Of a stretch of DNA of 64,000 nt, positions 52,658 through 61,859 are shown piece by piece. How positions within the stretch are numbered: position 1 is the stretch's first letter; every line of letters begins with the position of its first letter. The translations under genes were made by a program, and so were the position numbers. Source of the DNA: Actinoalloteichus_B caeruleus. Its GTDB lineage: Bacteria > Actinomycetota > Actinomycetes > Mycobacteriales > Pseudonocardiaceae. The notes under the pieces are model-generated. The model worked only from the letters and a program-made list of their open reading frames with translations. It was not told where the DNA came from and did not search any database. The DNA is taken from the NCBI RefSeq assembly GCF_000718005.1, contig NZ_JODV01000009.1; one strand, written 5' to 3'.

Positions 52658-54253
52658 ATGCGATCCGAGGTGACCAGGCGGGACCTGCTGCGGACCATCG
52701 GTGCGACCGGCGGGGCGGGAGTCCTGTTCGAGACGATGACGGCCCTGGGCCTGGCCCCGGACCACGCGGACCGGCACGGCCCCGACTTCCACCCCCCACG
52801 ACGAGCCGAGGTGGCCGGCGACGACATGCCCACCGTGCTGGTGATCGGTGCGGGAGTGGCCGGGCTGACCGCCGCCTACGAACTCGGCAAGGCCGGCTAC
52901 GACTGCCGGGTCCTGGAGGCCAGGCACCGCTCCGGAGGCCGGAACCTGACGGTGCGGGGCGGCGACGAGGAACGCGACCTCGACGGCCGGACCCACCGCG
53001 CCGAGTTCGCCGACGGCCAGTACATGAACGCCGGCCCCGGCCGGATCGCGCAGTCCATGGTGACCCTCGACTACTGCCGTGAGCTCGGCGTGCCCGTCGA
53101 ACCGTTCGCCAACCAGAACGCCAACGCCTACGTGCACCGGGAGAACGGGGCCGGCCGGGGAACGGCCGTCCGCTTCCGCACCGCGAAGGCCGACGTCTAC
53201 GGCTACGTGGCCGAACTGCTGGCCAAGGCCACCGACCAGGGCGCGCTGGACGACGTGCTCACCGCCGAGGACCGGGAACGGGTGCTGTCCTTCCTGGAGG
53301 GTTTCGGCGCGATCGGCGGCCGCGCCGACGGCTGGGCCTACCGGGGTGGCAGCCGGCGGGGCTACGCGGAGGAACCCGGCGCCGGGGAACGCCCGGGAGT
53401 GGTGCTGGGTCCGCCGCCCACGCTGTCGGAGGTGTTCGCCAGCCAGGTCGGCAGGGCCTTCTCCTTCGAGTTCGGTGTCGACCAGGCGATGATGATGTTC
53501 CAACCGGTGGGTGGCATGGACGCCATCGTCACCGCCCTCGAACGGGCCGTGGGCGTCCACCGCGTCACCCACCACGCGGAAGTGCGCGCGCTGACCACCG
53601 GCGCCGACGGGGTGCGGGTGGTCTACCGGGACGCCCGGGGACGTGACCAGGTCGCGACCGCCGACTACTGCGTGGCCACCCTGCCGCCCCGACTGCTGGC
53701 CCGGCTCGACCACAACCTCGGCCCCGAGGTGTCCGCCGCGCTCGCCCAGCCCCGGCCCACCGCCTCGGGCAAGATCGGCCTGGAGTACCAGGGCCGGTGG
53801 TGGGAGCAGGAGGAGCGCCTCTACGGCGGCATCACCCAGACCGACCTCGACATCACCCAGATCTGGTATCCGTCGCATGGCCACCACGAGGCTCGGGGGG
53901 TGCTCATCGGCTACTACGTGAGCGGGCAGCGCGCCGTCGAGTTCGGGCGGCTCTCCCCGGCAGAACGCCTGTCCCGGGCGGTGCGGGCCGGCTCGCGCAT
54001 CCACGGCGCCCGCTACCGGCGCGGCCTGACCTCCTCGTTCTCCATCGCATGGGAACGCACCCCCCACATCGAGGAGGGCTGGGCGTCCTGGCCCTCGCGG
54101 TCCTCCGGGCACTACGCGCTGCTCACCCGACCCGCTGGCCGTGTCCACTTCGCCGGAGACTGGTTGAGCTACCTCGTCGCCTGGCAGGCCGGGGCGTTCC
54201 TCTCCGCACGGGACGCGGTGACGAACCTGCACCAGCAGGTCCGCGCCACGTGA
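52658..54253 (+). CDS. flavin amine oxidase (L-amino-acid/tryptophan oxidase type)
   Basis: A 531-residue FAD enzyme. The first residues contain TRRDLLRTIGATGGAG, a Tat-like signal, though the following segment is only weakly hydrophobic. FAD binding: VLVIGAGVAGLTAAYELG (about residue 60) and RSGGR. The C-terminal flavin motif is GRVHFAGDWLSYLVAWQAG. It oxidises an amine or amino acid to the imine, giving H2O2 and ammonia. GGGGAGG lies 10 bases before the ATG. Paired with a divergent exported amidase, both would liberate ammonia. Confidence 0.9.
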   Translation: MRSEVTRRDLLRTIGATGGAGVLFETMTALGLAPDHADRHGPDFHPPRRAEVAGDDMPTVLVIGAGVAGLTAAYELGKAGYDCRVLEARHRSGGRNLTVRGGDEERDLDGRTHRAEFADGQYMNAGPGRIAQSMVTLDYCRELGVPVEPFANQNANAYVHRENGAGRGTAVRFRTAKADVYGYVAELLAKATDQGALDDVLTAEDRERVLSFLEGFGAIGGRADGWAYRGGSRRGYAEEPGAGERPGVVLGPPPTLSEVFASQVGRAFSFEFGVDQAMMMFQPVGGMDAIVTALERAVGVHRVTHHAEVRALTTGADGVRVVYRDARGRDQVATADYCVATLPPRLLARLDHNLGPEVSAALAQPRPTASGKIGLEYQGRWWEQEERLYGGITQTDLDITQIWYPSHGHHEARGVLIGYYVSGQRAVEFGRLSPAERLSRAVRAGSRIHGARYRRGLTSSFSIAWERTPHIEEGWASWPSRSSGHYALLTRPAGRVHFAGDWLSYLVAWQAGAFLSARDAVTNLHQQVRAT

Positions 54254-54544
54254 GCCCGGCCGGCCCGGGAGCGCAGGGGACCCGGATGGTGGGTGAGCGC
54301 GCCCGGCAGGAGGTGCGGGGTGAGCCGAAGCCGTCCCGTCCTCCGCCGGCCCGGGGCTGGCGCGGTGCGTGCGGTCGCCGAACCCCGCGCTCACCCCGCC
54401 CACGTGGTCGACCCCTACCCACCCGACACCGCGAGGAAGCCGAACCCGGCACCACGAAGCCGACTAGCGCCGGGCCGGGCCGGGGGCGCAACCCTCGGAC
54501 ACCGGCGGCCGACGCGCACCCCGGGCGCCTACCGACCGACGGCC

Positions 54545-55576
54545 TCAGCCGGGCTCCGCCACGGGGGGCAGACCGGTCGTGACCTCCCGCGCGGGCCGGC
54601 GGGGCGTGGGCAGCGCCGGGTAGCCGTACCCGATCCGCAGCACGGTCTGTGGGTGCCCCTGCGAGCCGACCAACCGGTCCAGCTCCCGTTTGACCGAGGG
54701 CACCTCCATCGGCTGGGAGACGAAGGAGGTGCTCAACCCGGCCGCTGTCGCGGCCAACAGCACCCGCTGCATGACGTGGCCCCCCACGAGCTGGGCGTGC
54801 TGGTCGTCCTCGTTGGTCAGCACCACACCCAGTAGCGGGACCTGCTCGTAGGGGCGCGGGGGCCGGCGACCGCGACCATAGCGCCGGAGAGTGACCAGAC
54901 CCTCCTCCAGGGGCGGCGGGCCGCTCGAACGGGCCGGCACTCCGTCCCTGACACTGGCCACCCCCGTCGTCCAGCACCGCAGCTCCGCCATGAACGCGTC
55001 ATCGTCGCGCTGCGCCGCCTCGGCGCTCCTGATCAACCGGGCGAGGTCGGCGAACCGCGTCGGCTCGTCGAGGAAGTCCAGCAGACCGCTCTCCAACTGG
55101 GCTGCCCTGCGCAGCCCGTGCCGCAGCGGCTCAGGTGGCTGCTCCTCGGCGAAGGGCCGTCGGTTGGTATGCCGACGGGGAATCGCCGACGCCAGCGTCC
55201 GTTCCTCCCCAGTGGGGCGGTGTGTGCCCGCGAGCCTGACCACTCCGAGCAGGTCCGGGACATTCCGGTCGGGCAGCAGCTCGGTGGCGGCCGCGATGCC
55301 CCGTGCTCGCGCCTCCAACCGCAGGTTGAACAGGGCCGCCCCGCAGGCCAGCCGCGCCTCCCTGCCGTCCGGGTCGGCCACCCCGAGCAGCCGGGTGCGG
55401 TCCAGGTGCAGCGCGATGCCGTCTCCGCGCGCCTCGAACCGCCATGGTTGCGTGTTGTGGGGTGATGGTGCCCGCGTCGCGGCCGTGACCAGGACCTCGG
55501 CGAGAGCCTTCACCTCGTCCGCGTCCCGGATCCGCTCCGACGTGCCGGTGGCCGTCGTCGTTCTCGTCGTGCTCAT
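54545..55576 (-). CDS. Acg-family nitroreductase-like protein (1)
   Basis: A 343-residue protein of the Acg family, a two-module nitroreductase fold found in the DosR dormancy regulons of mycobacteria (Rv2032, Rv3131). APSPHNTQPWRF near the N-terminus is the family signature, then ACGAALFNLRLEARARG and IPRRHTNRRPF. Some members store rather than use FMN. Two GGGACC/GGGTCC-type boxes lie 83-119 bases upstream of the start (55659-55695), suggesting control by the adjacent DevR-type regulator. Confidence 0.9.
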   Translation of the reverse strand: MSTTRTTTATGTSERIRDADEVKALAEVLVTAATRAPSPHNTQPWRFEARGDGIALHLDRTRLLGVADPDGREARLACGAALFNLRLEARARGIAAATELLPDRNVPDLLGVVRLAGTHRPTGEERTLASAIPRRHTNRRPFAEEQPPEPLRHGLRRAAQLESGLLDFLDEPTRFADLARLIRSAEAAQRDDDAFMAELRCWTTGVASVRDGVPARSSGPPPLEEGLVTLRRYGRGRRPPRPYEQVPLLGVVLTNEDDQHAQLVGGHVMQRVLLAATAAGLSTSFVSQPMEVPSVKRELDRLVGSQGHPQTVLRIGYGYPALPTPRRPAREVTTGLPPVAEPG

Positions 55577-55658
55577 CAGTCTGTCCTCGCGCCCAGCCCA
55601 CGCGGTGGTCGGACACCGCCCTTGTGCACATCCTCTGCTGGCCGGCCTCCCCGAGACA

Positions 55659-55695
55659 GGGACCCGTGGTCCGGTCCCGGCGGGTCCTAGGGCCC
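55659..55695. promoter_or_regulatory. two DosR-like boxes upstream of nitroreductase 1
   Basis: GGGACCCGTGGTCC (55659-55672) and GGGTCCTAGGGCCC (55682-55695) resemble DevR/OsdR boxes of actinomycetes. The rest of 55577-55935 holds no gene. Confidence 0.55.
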
Positions 55696-55935
55696 GAGAC
55701 GGACACGAGCCGGGAGAGGGGCGGCTGGCCGTCCGCTCCCCACCGGGGCGCCGGTCGTATCATCGCCGGAAGGCCGGTGCCGAGGTGCGGGCCCCGGACT
55801 CCACCGGGGGCTGGTGCCTGCATCGCTCCGTCGGTGCGTGCGCGGGCCCCACCACGTCCCACACCCATGGGGGCGGGCGCACCTCGGCGTCGTCGCGGGT
55901 CTTCCCGGTCGGGCCGTCGACGGTGGCGGCGGGTG

Positions 55936-56595
55936 TCAACGGTGCGGGCGGCGGGTTGTGGCCTGCTTCGTCGCGTAGACGGCGGCCTCGGTCCGGCGGG
56001 CGAACCCCAGCTTGTGCAGCAACGACGACACGTAGTTCTTCACCGTCTTCTCCGCCAGGTTCAACCGACGACCGATCTGCCGGTTGGTCAGCCCGGTGGC
56101 CACCAGGTCCAGGATCCGTTCCTCCTGCGGGCTCAGATCGGGGTACCGGGGGTCGCGCCGTTCCTCGCCCTGCCGCAACCGGGCCAACACCAGGTTGGTG
56201 ACCTTGGCGTCGAGAAGGGACTCCCCGGCCGCGACCGCCCGCACCGCGTCGACCAGGCCGCTCCCGCTGATGCGTTTGAGCAGGTACCCGGCCGCGCCCG
56301 CCATGATCGCGGCGAACACCGCCTCGTCGTCCGCGTCGTCGGAGGCCAGCATCAGGCAGGCCGGCGGCGGGTCCACCGTCCGGCGGATCTCCCGGCACAC
56401 CGACACGCCGTCCCCGTCGGGGAGCTGGACGTCCAGGATCGCCACGTCGGGCCGGAGCGCCGGGATGCGCGCGAGGGCGTGCGCGGCGTCGGCCGCCTCG
56501 CCCACCACGTCCATGTCGGGCTCGGCGTCCAGGAGCTGGGTGATGCCCCGTCGCACGATCTCGTGGTCGTCGACGATGAACACGGAGACCGCCAC
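55936..56595 (-). CDS. NarL/DevR-type response regulator
   Basis: A 219-residue regulator. Receiver domain: acidic pair in FIVDDHEIV (residues 9-10), phosphoacceptor Asp 55 in AILDVQLPD, Lys in YLLKRISGSG. C-terminal LuxR-type helix-turn-helix: LSPQEERILDLVATGLTNRQ then IGRRLNLAEKTVKNYVSSLL. It is close to DevR/DosR, the hypoxia/NO regulator. No sensor kinase is in the window. GGGACCTTCGCCGG lies 118 bases upstream (56713-56726), so it is probably autoregulated and controls the surrounding stress genes. Confidence 0.92.
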   Translation of the reverse strand: MAVSVFIVDDHEIVRRGITQLLDAEPDMDVVGEAADAAHALARIPALRPDVAILDVQLPDGDGVSVCREIRRTVDPPPACLMLASDDADDEAVFAAIMAGAAGYLLKRISGSGLVDAVRAVAAGESLLDAKVTNLVLARLRQGEERRDPRYPDLSPQEERILDLVATGLTNRQIGRRLNLAEKTVKNYVSSLLHKLGFARRTEAAVYATKQATTRRPHR

Positions 56596-57320
56596 CGTGA
56601 CCTCCCGGCGTGACCACGACGCCCGCCCCTCGGCGGACGACGTCGACTCCGGACCGGTGCCCCGGACTCGTCAGGGCCCCTGTCCCTGCCCCTTCTACGG
56701 TAGTCCTTCCGGGGGACCTTCGCCGGTCGCGCACCCGGGCCGTTCGGCGGCGACCCCGAGGGGCCGACGGGACCTCGTGCCCGGGCCGGAGTGGGCGGGG
56801 CGTCCGGATCTCGTGGGCGCTTCGCGGTGGCCGTGCGGTGCGGTTGGAGCTGGGGTACGGCGGCCGGGCGACCTGCGGGCTGCCGGCCGCGGGTGGCCGG
56901 CGACGCGGGCGGGATCCGCCCCGGAAGCGCCCTCGCGTGCCCCTGAGGCCAGGCTCCACTTGCGATCCCGAGGGGGAACGACGACCACCGTTCCCAGCGC
57001 CGCCGGGAACGCCAGTCGTGACACGGCGGACGCGGTGTCGCCAGTGGGGCACCCCAGCCGTTGACCTCCCAGCAGCGGAGACCGCCCTCGAACGCCATCC
57101 CCGACCGGGGTCGCGCTCAAGGGTGAACGAAAACAGGAGGTGGTGGCCCGCCGCCGTTCCGTTCGGGGCGGGTCCACCCGCCGATGTTCCTCCTCGGGTC
57201 GCTTCTCCTCGTCGGCCGCGACGGCCGCGAGGAGGCGGACGGGCCCTGCCCGCCGGTCGGGCAACGCCCCGGGAATCCCCGGGGTTCACACCCGTGCCTG
57301 GCCCGCCCTCGCGGCACTCG
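56596..57320. other. intergenic region with DosR-like boxes
   Basis: About 725 bases without a convincing gene; frames are Arg/Pro-rich and lack RBS. GGGCCCCTGTCCC (56674-56686) and GGGACCTTCGCCGG (56713-56726) lie in the promoter region of the response regulator. Confidence 0.5.
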
Positions 57321-57593
57321 TCACACCCGCACGAAGGCGGGCTCACGCGTCATCGACTCGATGTCGGTCGCCGTGATCCGGGCCAACTGGCGGGACAGGT
57401 CGGCCAGCGCGCGGGCTACCGCCAGCTCGTCGCCGATCTGGGGCACGTTGTCGTCCGACACGTTGCAGCGCGCCCGTCCCGCACCGATGAGCGGCGGCTG
57501 CGCTTCCGTGGTGTACAGGCGTGCCTCGGCGTGCGTCTCCCGCCCCTCCTCGACCACGGAGACTTCGATGTTCCAGCGCTTGACGTACTCCAT
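57321..57593 (-). CDS. DUF1876 small stress protein
   Basis: A 90-residue protein: MEYVKRWNIEVSVVEEGRET, then HAEARLYT, and RALADLSRQLARITATDIES. It belongs to the DUF1876/dsRBD-like family of Rv1738 and Rv2632c, which resemble ribosome hibernation factors and are strongly DosR-induced in Mycobacterium. The ATG follows GAGGAGG. The box GGGTCGAAGGTCCC (57654-57667; read from the other strand GGGACCTTCGACCC) is 60 bases upstream, a good position for activation. Confidence 0.88.
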   Translation of the reverse strand: MEYVKRWNIEVSVVEEGRETHAEARLYTTEAQPPLIGAGRARCNVSDDNVPQIGDELAVARALADLSRQLARITATDIESMTREPAFVRV

Positions 57594-57653
57594 GACGGCC
57601 TCCTCTCCCCGCTGGGATGCCGCCAGCATCCCGCCGCCGGCAGGCGCGGAGCA

Positions 57654-57667
57654 GGGTCGAAGGTCCC
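57654..57667. promoter_or_regulatory. DosR-like box upstream of the DUF1876 gene
   Basis: GGGTCGAAGGTCCC has GGG(A/T)C arms and matches GGGACCTTCG of the box before the response regulator when read on the minus strand. Confidence 0.6.
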
Positions 57668-57929
57668 GCCGAGGGCCCAGCGGGCAACCGGGTCGCGGAG
57701 GGCCCCGCGCCTCGGCACGAGGACAACCCCGGAGGCAGGCGGCGGGAGGCCGGCCGAACGCTCGGCCTCCCGCCGCCCCCAGGGCGCCGCGCGACGCCCC
57801 CGACCCGCCGACCGGAGGTGGGCCGGCGGCCCGCGGCGCAGCGGACCCGGCCCGCCTCGGACCGGCCCGTCGAGCCTGGCAGGCCCCGAGGCTGCTCCTT
57901 CGGAGGGGAGACGGAGGTCCCCTCCTCAC

Positions 57930-57943
57930 GGGTCGGAAGTCCC
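57930..57943. promoter_or_regulatory. DosR-like box upstream of the tandem Usp gene
   Basis: GGGTCGGAAGTCCC (reverse GGGACTTCCGACCC) lies 161 bases before the Usp start, in the shared gap with the DUF1876 gene. No gene is seen in 57594-58104. Confidence 0.5.
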
Positions 57944-58104
57944 GAGCGAGCGGACCGCCCGCCTCGTACCGTCGAACCCGGAGACGGTGGCACGGACGCG
58001 GGCGGGGCGATACCGCCGGCACGGGTAGCCCGCCGGTGGGCTCGGCGAGCTCACCCCCGATCCCGCCTCCGACGTGGAACCGGGCGGACCCTGGGGAGGA
58101 CGCG

Positions 58105-59016
58105 ATGACCACCACAGTCGGCCACCACATCGTGGTCGGGGTTGACGGCTCCGACGCGGCGCTGAACGCGACCCGGTGGGCGGCGGAGGAGGCGCGGGAA
58201 CGCCGGGTCCCCCTGGTGCTCGCGCACGCCTACCTCCCGCTGTTCGTCACCTACCCCGGAGTGGTCACCACCCCCGAGTCGGTGGACGCGATCATCCAGT
58301 CCCAACGCGACGACGTCGCCCAGTACCTGCACCGGGCCACTGAGGTCGCCACCGAGGTCGCCCCGAACGTCGACATCCGGCCGGAGACCCGGATGGAGGG
58401 TCCAGTGCCAGCCTTGATCGAGTTGTCCCGACAGGCCCGACTGATCGTCCTCGGCTCTCGAGGCCGGGGCGGCTTCTCCAGCCTGCTGGTGGGCTCGGCC
58501 GCCACCGGACTCGCCGCCCACGGGCACAGCCCGGTCGCCGTGATCCGTGGCAGGACCCCCACCGGGCCGCCTCCGGAGACCGGGCCGATCGTCGTCGGGG
58601 TCGACGGGTCCCCCACCAGCGAACGCGCCATCGCCTTCGCCTTTGACGAGGCCGCGTTCCGGGACGCCGACCTGCTCGCGGTGCACACCTGGGTCGATGC
58701 GGCCTTCGAGAGCGATTTCGAACTCACCAGGAACATGGTCGACTGGCAGGCGGTGGAGGCCACCGAGGAGCGGGTACTGGCCGAACGCCTCGCCGGCTGG
58801 CAGGAGCGGTACCCGGACGTTCGGGTGCGACGCATAGTGGTGCGAGACCGCCCCGCGCCGGGCCTGTTGAGCCAGGCCGAACGGGCCAGGATGATCATCG
58901 TGGGCAGCCGGGGCCGTGGAGGCTTCACCGGCATGTTGTTGGGGTCCACCAGCCGCACCCTGCTGCACCACGCGTCCTGCCCGGTCATCATCGCGCGGCC
59001 GGAGGACCAGTCCTGA
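58105..59016 (+). CDS. tandem universal stress protein
   Basis: A 303-residue protein of two Usp domains. Domain 1 starts HHIVVGVDGSDAALNATRW and carries VLGSRGRGGFSSLLVGSAA. Domain 2 starts GPIVVGVDGSPTSERAIAF and carries IVGSRGRGGFTGMLLGSTS. Both keep the ATP-binding G-x2-G-x9-G-S pattern. Two-domain Usp proteins such as Rv1996 and Rv2005c are core DosR-regulon members. GGGGAGGA precedes the ATG. The gene is divergent from the DUF1876 gene, each with its own box. Confidence 0.95.
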   Translation: MTTTVGHHIVVGVDGSDAALNATRWAAEEARERRVPLVLAHAYLPLFVTYPGVVTTPESVDAIIQSQRDDVAQYLHRATEVATEVAPNVDIRPETRMEGPVPALIELSRQARLIVLGSRGRGGFSSLLVGSAATGLAAHGHSPVAVIRGRTPTGPPPETGPIVVGVDGSPTSERAIAFAFDEAAFRDADLLAVHTWVDAAFESDFELTRNMVDWQAVEATEERVLAERLAGWQERYPDVRVRRIVVRDRPAPGLLSQAERARMIIVGSRGRGGFTGMLLGSTSRTLLHHASCPVIIARPEDQS

Positions 59017-59540
59017 CCCACCCGCGCCCGCCCAGGAGGAGGCCGACAAGCTGGGGAAGCGCGCGGAGGCATCGTGCGGGTCCGTCGCTCTCGGGGGCCG
59101 GCGAACCTCAACGCCACCGGCGCAGCCACGACGCCACCCAGCGCCCGGGAGGCCCCCGCGTCCTCGGTACACGGGCAGTGAGGCCGGGCGCGGGGACCGC
59201 GGCTCACGAACGAGCTCAGGCCCCACGAAGCGCCGCTTCGTGGCCTCCAGCTCTCGCGGACTCCCTGGGGGAGCGGCGGCATTCCTGGGGCAGCGACCGG
59301 TGATCATGATCAGCTTCCACCCAACGAGGTCCAGCCAGCGATGCCCCACTTCCCCCGGGGTGCCTGGGACGGCCTTCCCCTGGTGTGTAGGACGGCAGGG
59401 GGGCACCACCCCTCGTCGGTGGTGTCGGGCGAACCGGGGTGCCCCCGCCACGGTGTCCGGCCCGGGCACCTCCCCCAACCCGAACCCCGTGGCGTCGCCG
59501 GGCACGGCGCGCCTGGTGTCGGTTACGGCGGTGCCGACGG
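59017..59540. other. intergenic region, no gene recognised
   Basis: About 520 bases between convergent genes. A minus-strand stretch near 59290-59350 (VGHRWLDLVGWKLIMITG) has coding-like composition, but the frame around it lacks a start and is Arg/Pro-rich, so it may be a decayed gene. Confidence 0.4.
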
Positions 59541-59819
59541 TCAGTCGCCAGGTGAGGCGCCGTCGTCCCTGATGACGTGCCGCCGTCGCCGGTACTCCTC
59601 CTCGTTGATCTCGCCCCGGGCGAAGCGCTCGTCGAGGATCCGCCTGGCGCTCTCCAGGCCGGTCTCGCGCATCGTGCCGTCCGCCCGGTGCGCGCCCGAG
59701 GTCCCACCGGCGACGCCGCGCCGGACCAGGAACGCCGAGAGGGCGATGGCGACGATCAACAGCAGGAGGACGACGAAGAATATCCAGGGCCCTGGGCCCC
59801 AGGTCGGTCCGTAGTACAT
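59541..59819 (-). CDS. SHOCT-domain membrane protein
   Basis: A 92-residue protein. One membrane helix (WIFFVVLLLLIVAIALSAFL, residues about 12-31) and a C-terminal SHOCT motif (ARRILDERFARGEINEEEYR). SHOCT helices mediate oligomerisation. AAGGAGTCCCG precedes the ATG. It lies 50 bases downstream of the second nitroreductase in the same direction and is probably co-transcribed, placing it in the DosR-like set. Confidence 0.9.
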   Translation of the reverse strand: MYYGPTWGPGPWIFFVVLLLLIVAIALSAFLVRRGVAGGTSGAHRADGTMRETGLESARRILDERFARGEINEEEYRRRRHVIRDDGASPGD

Positions 59820-59868
59820 CGGGACTCCTTCCTCTGCCGCCTCGCGTGTCCACGCGGCCGGCACGGCC

Positions 59869-60867
59869 CTAGCGCACGGGTGCCGCGCGCTCCACGATCT
59901 CCGCGAGGGGGCGGCGCGGGGTCTCGGCCAACGGGGGAGCGTTGAGCAGTGGGCAACCCACCCGGACCACGATGTGCGGGTAGGTCTCCGCGTCCAGCAC
60001 CCGTTCGCGCAGCGCGTCCCGGGTGATGGGCACTTCCAGGGCCTGGCTCAGCGGACAGCTCACCAGCCCGTGCTCGGCCGCGCACAACAGCACCGCGCTC
60101 AGGGCCTCCCCGGCGCGCAGCCACGACATCCGGTCCTCCCGCGCGCTGCCGAGGACCAGCAGGGTGCCGGCGTCCGGATCGTTCAGCTGGTGGGGCGACC
60201 TGGGCAGTTCCCCACCGGGGAACCGCCGGGTCGGCACGTCGGGGTCCCCGGCGCCGGGGGCCAGGGTGTTCGCGGCCGGGACGCCCTCCACGTCGTGGGA
60301 CAGGCGCCCGCTCCACGCGGCCAGTTCCGAGAGGTAGGCCTCGTCGGACTCCTGCCGTTCCGCCGCCTCCCGCATCGCACTGACCAGGCGGTACCGGGTG
60401 GCCGGGTCCGTCACCGGGCGCACGGTGACCCCCTGTTCGGCGGCGCGCTCCTCCATCTCCCTGATCAGGGCGGTGGGCACCTGCCACAGGTCGTACCGGC
60501 GCCGGTCGCTCCGCCGCTCGGGGATGGTCGAGGCCGTGCGACGCTCCTCCTCGGTGGGCTGGTGCGGGTGGGTGCGCACGGCGGCCAACAGCGACCCGTC
60601 GGTGGGATCGGGAAGTCGGCGCACCTCGGTCGCCCACCCGGCCGCCGCGAGGGCCACCCGGAGGTGGTGCAGGGCGGCTCCGCAGCTCATCAGGACGTCC
60701 CACCCCCGGGGGTCGGCCACCGGGAGCTGCCGGCCCCAGTCGGCGTACAGCCACACCGCACCCGGCTCCCAACGCCAACGCCACGGCTGGGTGTTGTGCA
60801 CCGAGGGCGCGCGGGTCGCCTGGTCGACGGCCGACCACAGCACTTCCTCGCCAGGCCCGTCCGACAT
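59869..60867 (-). CDS. Acg-family nitroreductase-like protein (2)
   Basis: A 332-residue paralogue of the protein at 54545. The signature is RAPSVHNTQPWRWRWEPG, then MSCGAALHHLRVALAAAG and IPERRSDRRRYDLW. The ATG at 60867 has GGGAG 9 bases upstream; a GTG two codons earlier is possible but too close to the RBS. GGGACCAAAGCCC (60945-60957) and GCGACGAAAGCCCC (about 60968-60981) lie upstream, suitable as DevR-type sites. The SHOCT gene follows. Confidence 0.9.
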   Translation of the reverse strand: MSDGPGEEVLWSAVDQATRAPSVHNTQPWRWRWEPGAVWLYADWGRQLPVADPRGWDVLMSCGAALHHLRVALAAAGWATEVRRLPDPTDGSLLAAVRTHPHQPTEEERRTASTIPERRSDRRRYDLWQVPTALIREMEERAAEQGVTVRPVTDPATRYRLVSAMREAAERQESDEAYLSELAAWSGRLSHDVEGVPAANTLAPGAGDPDVPTRRFPGGELPRSPHQLNDPDAGTLLVLGSAREDRMSWLRAGEALSAVLLCAAEHGLVSCPLSQALEVPITRDALRERVLDAETYPHIVVRVGCPLLNAPPLAETPRRPLAEIVERAAPVR

Positions 60868-60869
60868 GC

Positions 60870-61328
60870 TCACCAGCTCCCGGAGTCGACTCGGTTCCGT
60901 CGGTCCGTCATCACGACGTTAGGCCCGTCCCGGGTGGGAGGGCAGGGACCAAAGCCCGCCTCCCCCGGCGACGAAAGCCCCGGCGGCGTCCCCAGCCATG
61001 CCCCCGTCTCCTCGGCGTATGCCGGGCGCACGGCGGGAGCGGGGACGGTCGCACCGGCCGGGCCTCCCCAGGCCGCGCGGGTGGCGCGTCGTCCCAGCCC
61101 CGAGTTCGGCGGCGGCACCGCGGGCCGGGGCGGAGGATTCGGGCCGAGCGCTCCTCGGGACCGCGTCGTCCACGAGGGCGAGGTCGAGGCCCGGCCTGGG
61201 CGCGTTCGCGCGTGGTGCTCCCGCCGCCCCGGGCGGCCCTGGCCGGCTCCGTCCAACGGCGCCAGCAGCCCCGCCCGACCCCCGACCGCGCTGGTGGCGG
61301 GTCGCGGCGTCGGCGGAACACCGGACAT
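60870..61328 (-). CDS. possible small protein or gene remnant
   Basis: A strong RBS (CCAGGAGGATT) stands 2-8 bases before an ATG at 61328, opening a 152-codon frame. The translation is rich in Pro, Arg and Gly without motif, and another frame (RPGLDLALVDDAVPRSARP, near 61200) looks more like protein, so a frameshifted gene is possible. The rest of 61329-61859 shows no gene; GGGACC-N6-GGTCC near 61368 and GGCACCAAACCC near 61550 could serve as DosR-like sites. Confidence 0.3.
   Translation of the reverse strand: MSGVPPTPRPATSAVGGRAGLLAPLDGAGQGRPGRREHHARTRPGRASTSPSWTTRSRGALGPNPPPRPAVPPPNSGLGRRATRAAWGGPAGATVPAPAVRPAYAEETGAWLGTPPGLSSPGEAGFGPCPPTRDGPNVVMTDRRNRVDSGSW
60945..60981. promoter_or_regulatory. 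two DosR-like boxes upstream of nitroreductase 2
   Basis: GGGACCAAAGCCC and, about 23 bases on, GCGACGAAAGCCCC. They are 78-114 bases from the start codon, much like the pair upstream of nitroreductase 1. Confidence 0.5.
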
Positions 61329-61859
61329 GAAATCCTCCTGGTCTCGGGGGGAGGCACGTCGTCGACGGGACCGCTCCAGGTCCGCGACGCCCCCGCCGAC
61401 CGGTCCGGGAACCACCGATGCGGCACCGAAGCCGCGTCGGCGGAGCCAGGACCGAGTGAGCCTGGGGAACCACACCCTCCCCGCATGCCGACCGGTGGTG
61501 CCGTCGGCGGTCGCGCGTCGAGGCCCCGACCGGGCCGGAACCGGCCGTTGGCACCAAACCCTGGCTCTTCTCGGGGGCATCCCCGAGGAGATTCAGGGAC
61601 CTGACTGACCGATGCCCAATGTGTCCACGACCCCCAACTCCTAGAGTCGTGGACACCTCGACCCAAGCGACGGAGGGACGGCCGCAGGAGCGAGCAGCGC
61701 GACCAGGACGTGGGACAACCGCGCGACGGACCGTCCACCCGGTGGTGGGGGAGCGGAGGACGGGAGCGGGGATCCGCGAGTGCCGGGGTACCAGGTGCCC
61801 CGGCGATGCCATTCACCCGCGACCACCCCGGGTGAGACCATCGACACGGAGAAGCACAT

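Noticed and set aside
56610..57320. Long plus-strand frame through the gap right of the response regulator
   Set aside because: No RBS, Arg/Pro/Gly-rich text and no recognisable segment; the region carries DosR-like boxes instead.
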